Below are positions 58,692 to 64,000 of a DNA stretch of 64,000 nucleotides, in pieces. Position numbers and translations under genes: made by a program. The DNA is taken from the NCBI GenBank assembly GCA_964058805.1, contig CAXKVV010002167.1, positions 248,001 through 312,000 on the forward strand, in the 5' to 3' direction. Below the pieces are notes generated by a model that saw only the letters and a program-made list of their open reading frames with translations, did not search any database and was not told the DNA's origin. Position 1 is the stretch's first letter, and every line of letters starts with the position of its first letter. This stretch comes from Schoenoplectus triqueter. Taxonomy: Eukaryota > Streptophyta > Magnoliopsida > Poales > Cyperaceae.

Positions 58692-59607
58692 ATGAAAACG
58701 GGACCCGACGACCTCGGCATCGCCGAAAACGAGTCCGGGCGCGAAAAACATGAAAACGGTACCCGACGACCTCGGCAATGCCCAAAACGTGTCCGGGCGC
58801 GCAAAACTCGAAAACTGGACAGGACGCCCTCGGCACCGCCGAAAACGAGTCCGAGCGCGCAAAACATGAAAACGGGACCCGATGTCCTCGGCACCGCCGT
58901 AAACGAGTTCGGGCGCAAAACATGAAAACGGGACAGGACGCCCTAGGCACCGCCGAAAACGGGACAGGACGCCCTCAGCACCGCTGAAAACGTGTCCGAG
59001 CGCGCAAAACATGAAAACGGGACCCGACGCGCACGGTACCGCCGAAAACGAGTCCGAGCGCGCAAAACATGAAACGGGACCCGACGACCTCGGCACCGCC
59101 CAAAACGTGTCCGGGTGCGCAAAACTTGAAAAGGGGACAAGACGCCCTCAGTACCGCCGAAAACGAGTCCGGGCGCGCAAAACATGTAAAAGGGACCCGA
59201 CGCCCTCGGTACCGCCGAAAAAGAGAAAGGACGCCCTCGGTACCGCCGAAAACGAGTCCTGTCGCACAAAACATGCAAACAGGACCCGCCGAAAACGACT
59301 CCGGGCGAGCATAACATGAAAACGAGACCCGACGACCTCGGCACCGCCGAAAACGTGTCCGGGCGCGCAAAACGTGAAAACGGGACAGAACGCCCACGGT
59401 ATCGCCGAAAACGAGTCCGGGCGCGAAAAACATGAAAACGGTACCCGACGACCTCGGCAATGCCCAAAACGTGTCCGGGCGCGCAAAACTCGAAAACTGG
59501 ACAGGACGCCCTCGGCACCGCCGAAAACGAGTCCGGGCGCGCAAAACATGAAAATGGGACCCGATGTCCTCGGCACCGCCGTAAACGAGTTCGGGCGCAA
59601 AACATGA
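58692..59607 (+). repeat. 682-bp direct duplication
   Basis: The block 58,740-58,925 (GCGAAAAACATGAAAACGGTACC, CAATGCCCAAAAC, CTGGACAGGACGCC, GATGTCCTCGGCACC, GTTCGGGCGCAAAACATG) recurs at 59,422-59,607, 682 bp downstream. Both end in the same truncated monomer that lacks one GC pair of GCGCGC. Confidence 0.75.
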
Positions 59608-59910
59608 AAACGGGACCCGTCGCCCATGGTACCGCCGAAAACGAGTCCGGGCGCGCAAAACATGAAAATGGGACTCGACAACCTCGGCACCGCCGAAAAC
59701 GTGTCCGGGCGCTCAAACCTTTAAAACGGGACAGGACGCCCTAGGCACCGCCGAAAACGGGACAGGACGCCCTCAGCACCGCTGAAAACGTGTCCGAGCG
59801 CGCAAAACATGAAAACGGAACCCGACGCGCACGGTACCGCCGAAAACGAGTCCGGGCGCGCAAAACATGTAAAAGGGACCCGACGCCCTCGATACCGCTG
59901 AAAACGAGTC

Positions 59911-60429
59911 CGGTCGGCAAAACATGAAAACGGGACTCGACGCCCTCGGTACCGCCGAAAACGAGTTCGGGCGCGCAAAACATGAAAACGGGACCCGACG
60001 ACCTCGGCACCGCCCAAAACGTGTCTCGGCGCGCAAAACTTGAAAACGGGACAGGACGCCCTCGGTACCGCCGAAAACGAGTCCGGTCGGCAAAACATGA
60101 AAACGGGACCCGACGTCCTCGGTACCGCCAAAAACGAGTACGGGCGCGCAAAACATGAAAACGGGACCCGACGACCTCGGCACCGCCCAAAACGTGTCTC
60201 GGCGCGCAAAACTTGAATACGGGGCAGGACGCCCTCGGTACCGCCGAAAACGAGTCCGGTCGGCAAAACATGAAAACGGGACCCGACGCCATCGGTACTG
60301 CCGAAAACGAGTCCGGGGGCGCAAAATGTGAAAACGGGACCCGACGACCTCGGCACCGCCGAAAACGTGTCCGGGCGCGCAAAACTTGAAAGCGGGAAAG
60401 GACGCCCTCGGTACCGCCGAAAACGAGTC
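59911..60429 (+). repeat. Three-monomer HOR, 173 bp
   Basis: A one-base-short monomer containing CGGTCGGCAAAACATG (normal is CGGGCGCGCAAAACATG) occurs at 59,911, 60,084 and 60,257, a spacing of exactly 173 (3 x 58 minus 1). The two monomers between are also conserved in order. The same short monomer occurs singly at 60,894, 63,246 and 63,361. Confidence 0.82.
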
Positions 60430-63400
60430 CGGGCGCGCAAAACAAGAAAACGGGACCCGACGACCTCGGCACCGACGAAAACGATTCCGGGCGCGAAAAA
60501 CATGAAAACAGGACCCGACGACCTCGGCAACGCCCAAAACGTGTCCGGGCGCGCAAAACTCGAAAACGGGACAGGACGCCCTCGGTACCGTCGAAAACGA
60601 GTCCGGGCGAGCAAAACATGAAAACGGGACCGGACGCCCTCGGCACCGCCATAAACGAGTCCGGGCGCGCAAAACTTGAAAACGGGAAAGGACGCCCTCG
60701 GCACCGCCGAAAACGAGTCCGGGCGCGCAAAACATGAAAACGGGACCCGACGACCTCGACACCGCCGTAAACGAGTCCGGGGGCGCAAAACATGAAAACG
60801 GGACCCGACGACCTCGGCAACGCCCAAAACGTGTCCGGGCGTGCAAAACTCGAAAACAGGACAGGACGCCCTCGGTACCGCCGAAAATGAGTCCGGTCGG
60901 CAAAACATGAAAACGGGACCCGACGCTCTCGGTACCGCCGAAAACGAGTCCGGGCGCGCAAAACATGAAACGGGACCCGACGACCTCGGCACCGCCCAAA
61001 ACGTGTCCGGGTGCGCAAAAATTGAAAAGGGGACAAGACGCCGTCACTACCGCCGAAAACGAGTCCGGGCGCGCAAAACATGTAAAAGGGACCCGACGCC
61101 CTCGGTACCGCCGAAAAAGAGAAAGGACGCCCTCGGTGCCGCCAAAAACGAGTCCGAGGGCGCAAAACTTGAAAATGGGACCCGACGACCTCGGCACCGC
61201 CGTAAACGAGTCCGGGCGCGCAAAACTTGAAAACGGGAAATGGCGCCCTCAATACCGCCGAAAAAGAGTCCGGGCGCGCAAAACATGAAAACGGGACCCG
61301 ACGACCTCAGCTCCGGCGTAAACGAGTCCGGGCGCGCCAAACATGAAAACGGGACACAACGCCATCGGCACCGCCGTAAACGAGTCCTGGCGCGCAAAAC
61401 TTGAAAATAGGAAAGGACGCCCTCGATACCGTCGAAAACGTGCCCGGGCGCACAAACATGAAAACGGGACCCGACGACCACGGTACCGCCGTAAACGTGT
61501 CCGGGCGCGCAAAACATGGAATCGGGACCCGACACCCTCGGTACCGCCGAAAACGACTCCGGGCGAGCATAACATGAAAACGGGACCCGACGACCTCGGC
61601 ACCGCCGAAAATGTGTCCGGACGCGCAAAACTTGAAAACAGGAAAGGACGCCCTCGGTACCGCCCAAAACGAATCCGGGCGCGCAAAACATGAAAACGGG
61701 ACCCGACGACCTCGGCAACGCCCAAAACGTGTCCGGGCACGCAAAACTCGAAAACGGGACAGGACGCCCTCGGTACCGCCGAAAACGAGTCCGGGCGAGC
61801 AAAACATTAAACCGGGACCTGACGCCCTCGGCACCGCCGTAAACGAGTCCGGGCACGCAAAACTTGAAAACGGGAAAGGACGCCCTCGGTACCTCCGAAA
61901 ACGAGTCCGGGCGCGCAAAACATGAAAACGGGTCCCGACGACCTCGGCACCGCCGTAAACGAGTCCGGGCGCGCAAAACATGAAATCGGGACCCGTCGCC
62001 CACGGCACCGCCGTAAACGAGTCCGGGCGCGCAAAACATGAAATCGGGACCCGTCGCCCACGGTACCGCCGAAATCGAGTCCGGGCGCGCAAAACATGAA
62101 AACAGGACCCGACGACCTCGACACCGCCGAAAATGTGTCCGGGCGCTCAAACCTTGAAAACGGGACGGGACTCCCTCGGCACTGCCGAAAACGGGACAGG
62201 ACGCCCTCGGCACCGCCGAAAACGTGTCCGGGCGCGCAAAATAAGAAAACGGCACCCGACGCGCCTGGTACCGCCGAAAACGAGTCCGGGCGCGCAAAAC
62301 ATGTAAAAGGGACCCGACGCCCTCGGTACCGCCGAAAAAGATTAAGGACGCCCTCGGTGCCGCCAAAAACGAGTCCGGGGGCGCAAAACTTGAAAATGGG
62401 ACCCGACGACCTCGGCACCGCCGTAAACGAGTCCGGGCGCGCAAAACTTGAAAACGGGAAAGGACGCCCTCAGTACCGCCGAAAAAGAGTCTGGGCGCGC
62501 AAAACATGAAAACGGGACCGGACGACCTCGGCTCCGGCGTAAACGAGTCCGGGCGCGCAAAACATGAAAACGGGACAGGACGCCCTCGGTACCGCCGAAA
62601 ACGAGTCTGGGCGCGCAAAACATAAAAACGGCACCCGACGACCTCGGCACCGCCGTAAACGAGTCCGGGCGCGCAAAACTTGAAAACGGGAAATGACGCC
62701 CTCAGTACCGCCGAAAAAGAGTCCGGGCGCGCAAAACATGAAAACGGGACCGGATGACCTCGGCTCCGGCGTAAACGAGTCCGGACGCGCAAAACATGAA
62801 AACGGGACACGACGCCATCGTCACCGCCGTAAACGAGTCCGGGCGCGCAAAACTTGAAAACAGGAAAGGACGCCCTCGATACCGTCGAAAACGAGCCCGG
62901 GCGCGCAAAACATGAAAACGGGACCCGACGACCTTGGTACCGCCGTAAACGAGTCCGGGCGCGCAAAACATGGAATCGGGACCCGACACCCTCGGTACCG
63001 CCGAAAACGACTCCGGGCGAGCATAACATGAAAACGGGACCCGACGACCTCGGCACCGCCGAAAACGTGTCCGGACGCGCAAAACTTGAAAACAGGAAAG
63101 GACGCCCTTGGTACCGCCCAAAACGAATCCGGGCGAGCAAAACATGAAAACGGGACCCGACGACCTCGGCAACGCCCAAAACGTGTTCGGGCGCGCAAAA
63201 CTCGAAAACGGGACAGGACGCCCTCGGTACCGCCGAAAATGAGTCCGGTCGGCAAAACATGAAAACGGGACACGACGCCCTCGGCAACGCCCAAAACGTG
63301 TCCGGGCGCGCAAAACTCAAAAACGGGACAGGACGACCTCGGTACTGCCGAAAATGAGTCCGGTCGGCAAAACATGAAAACGGGACCCGACGCCCTCGGT

Positions 63401-64000
63401 ACCGCCGAAAACGAGTCCGGGCGCGCAAAACATGAAAACGGGACCCGACGACCTCGGCACCGTCCAAAACGTGTCCGGGCGCGCAAAACTTGAAAAGGGG
63501 ACAAGACGCCCTTAGTACCGCCCAAAACGAGTCCGGGAGCGCAAAACATGAAAACGGGACCCGACGCCCTCGGTACTGCCGAAAAACGAGTCCGGGAGCG
63601 CAAAACGTGAAAACAGGACTCGACGACCTCGGCACCACCGTAAACGTGTCCGGGCGCGAAAAACTTGAAAACGGGTAAGGACGCCCTCGGTACCGCCGAA
63701 AATGAGTCCGGGTGCGCAAAACATGAAAACGGGACCCGACGACCTCGGCTCCGCCGAAAACGAGTCCGGGCGCGAAAAACATGGAAACGGGACCCGACGA
63801 CCCCGGCCACGCCCAAAACGTGTCCGGGCGCGCAAAACTCGAAAACGGGACAAGACGCCCTCGGTACCGCCGAAAAAGAGTCCGGGCGAGCAAAACATGA
63901 AACCGGGACCTGACGCCCTCGGCACCGCCGTAAACGAGTCCGGGCGCGCAAAACTTGAAAACGGGAAAGGACGCCCTCGGTACCGCTGAAAACGAGTCCG

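Larger units (their letters stand above)
52784..64000 (+). repeat. 58-bp satellite array, right segment, forward orientation
   Basis: About 190 monomers return to forward orientation and continue past the window end. They are heterogeneous and share classes with 10-24 kb: TGTAAAATGGACCC monomers, GGCTCCGGCGTAAACGAG monomers, and GGGCGAGCATAACATG monomers. Truncated units are frequent, for example AGGACCCGCCGAAAACGAC at 53,106 and 59,281, GACCCGACGAAAATTAG near 58,312, and GCCGAAAAAGAGAAAGGACG near 59,213 and 61,109. No gene is present. Confidence 0.96.

Noticed and set aside
1..64000. CRISPR array
   Set aside because: Repeats are directly adjacent with no unique spacers, and there is no cas gene.
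1..64000. CENP-B box (NTTCGNNNNANNCGGGN) in each monomer
   Set aside because: The closest stretch, TTCGGCGGTACCGAGGG, has five rather than four bases between TTCG and A, and then GAGG rather than CGGG. I saw no exact match, though a full search of variant monomers was not possible.
1..64000. G-quadruplex forming repeats
   Set aside because: GGG runs are single and about 20-40 bp apart, not four runs within a short loop distance.
1..64000. Transposon, retroelement, rRNA, tRNA or telomere repeat within the array
   Set aside because: Scanning both strands showed only diverged or truncated 58-bp monomers; no TIR/LTR-bounded unique segment, no RNA gene and no TTAGGG-like repeat was seen.

Overview
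All 64 kb is one tandem-repeat array. I found no gene, RNA gene, mobile element or unique sequence. The building block is a GC-rich monomer of 58 bp (a clean copy is 16,391-16,448; its consensus has 37 of 58 G+C and 10 CpG), present about 1,100 times. Almost every 58-bp step carries three AAAAC runs, a GCGCGC, and either GGTACC or GGCACC. Megabase-type satellite DNA like this is typical of eukaryotic heterochromatin (centromeric, pericentromeric, subtelomeric or a B/sex chromosome). I do not recognise the family and cannot name the organism. The lack of CpG decay argues, weakly, against a lineage with heavy germline cytosine methylation.

Layout. (1) 1-~19,978: monomers in the orientation called 'forward' here. 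The first 10 kb consists of higher-order repeats (HORs): blocks starting at 281, 790, 1,241, 3,159 and 5,019, then a 1,899/2,775-bp system. 10.1-20 kb is more heterogeneous. (2) 19,979-52,767: monomers inverted. 20-24.4 kb is heterogeneous and resembles 10-20 kb. At 24,425-24,672 the period collapses to a 31-bp half-monomer. 25.6-31.7 kb holds two ~3-kb HOR copies. 31.7-52.8 kb holds about five copies of a 4-6 kb HOR and is the most homogenised, apparently youngest, part. (3) 52,784-64,000: forward orientation again, heterogeneous, sharing diagnostic monomers with 10-24 kb.

The two orientation switches differ. The left one (~19,978) lies inside a fold-back duplication whose arms (18,771-19,732 and 20,398-21,417) mirror each other about a single axis. 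The right one (~52,775) is an abrupt 16-bp palindrome with no mirrored flanks. Putting the inverted segment back does not restore repeat phase, so this is not one simple inversion.

Very long open frames (up to about 2,000 codons) cover the array, but they are a by-product: one strand of the monomer has no stop codon in any frame, and 58 is not a multiple of 3, so each frame cycles through all three readings and gives an Arg/Pro/Phe-rich 58-residue period. I annotate no CDS. The monomer looks like an ancient dimer of 31-bp and 27-bp halves, each starting with GAAAACG. Recombination between these short direct repeats explains many of the odd-length units.
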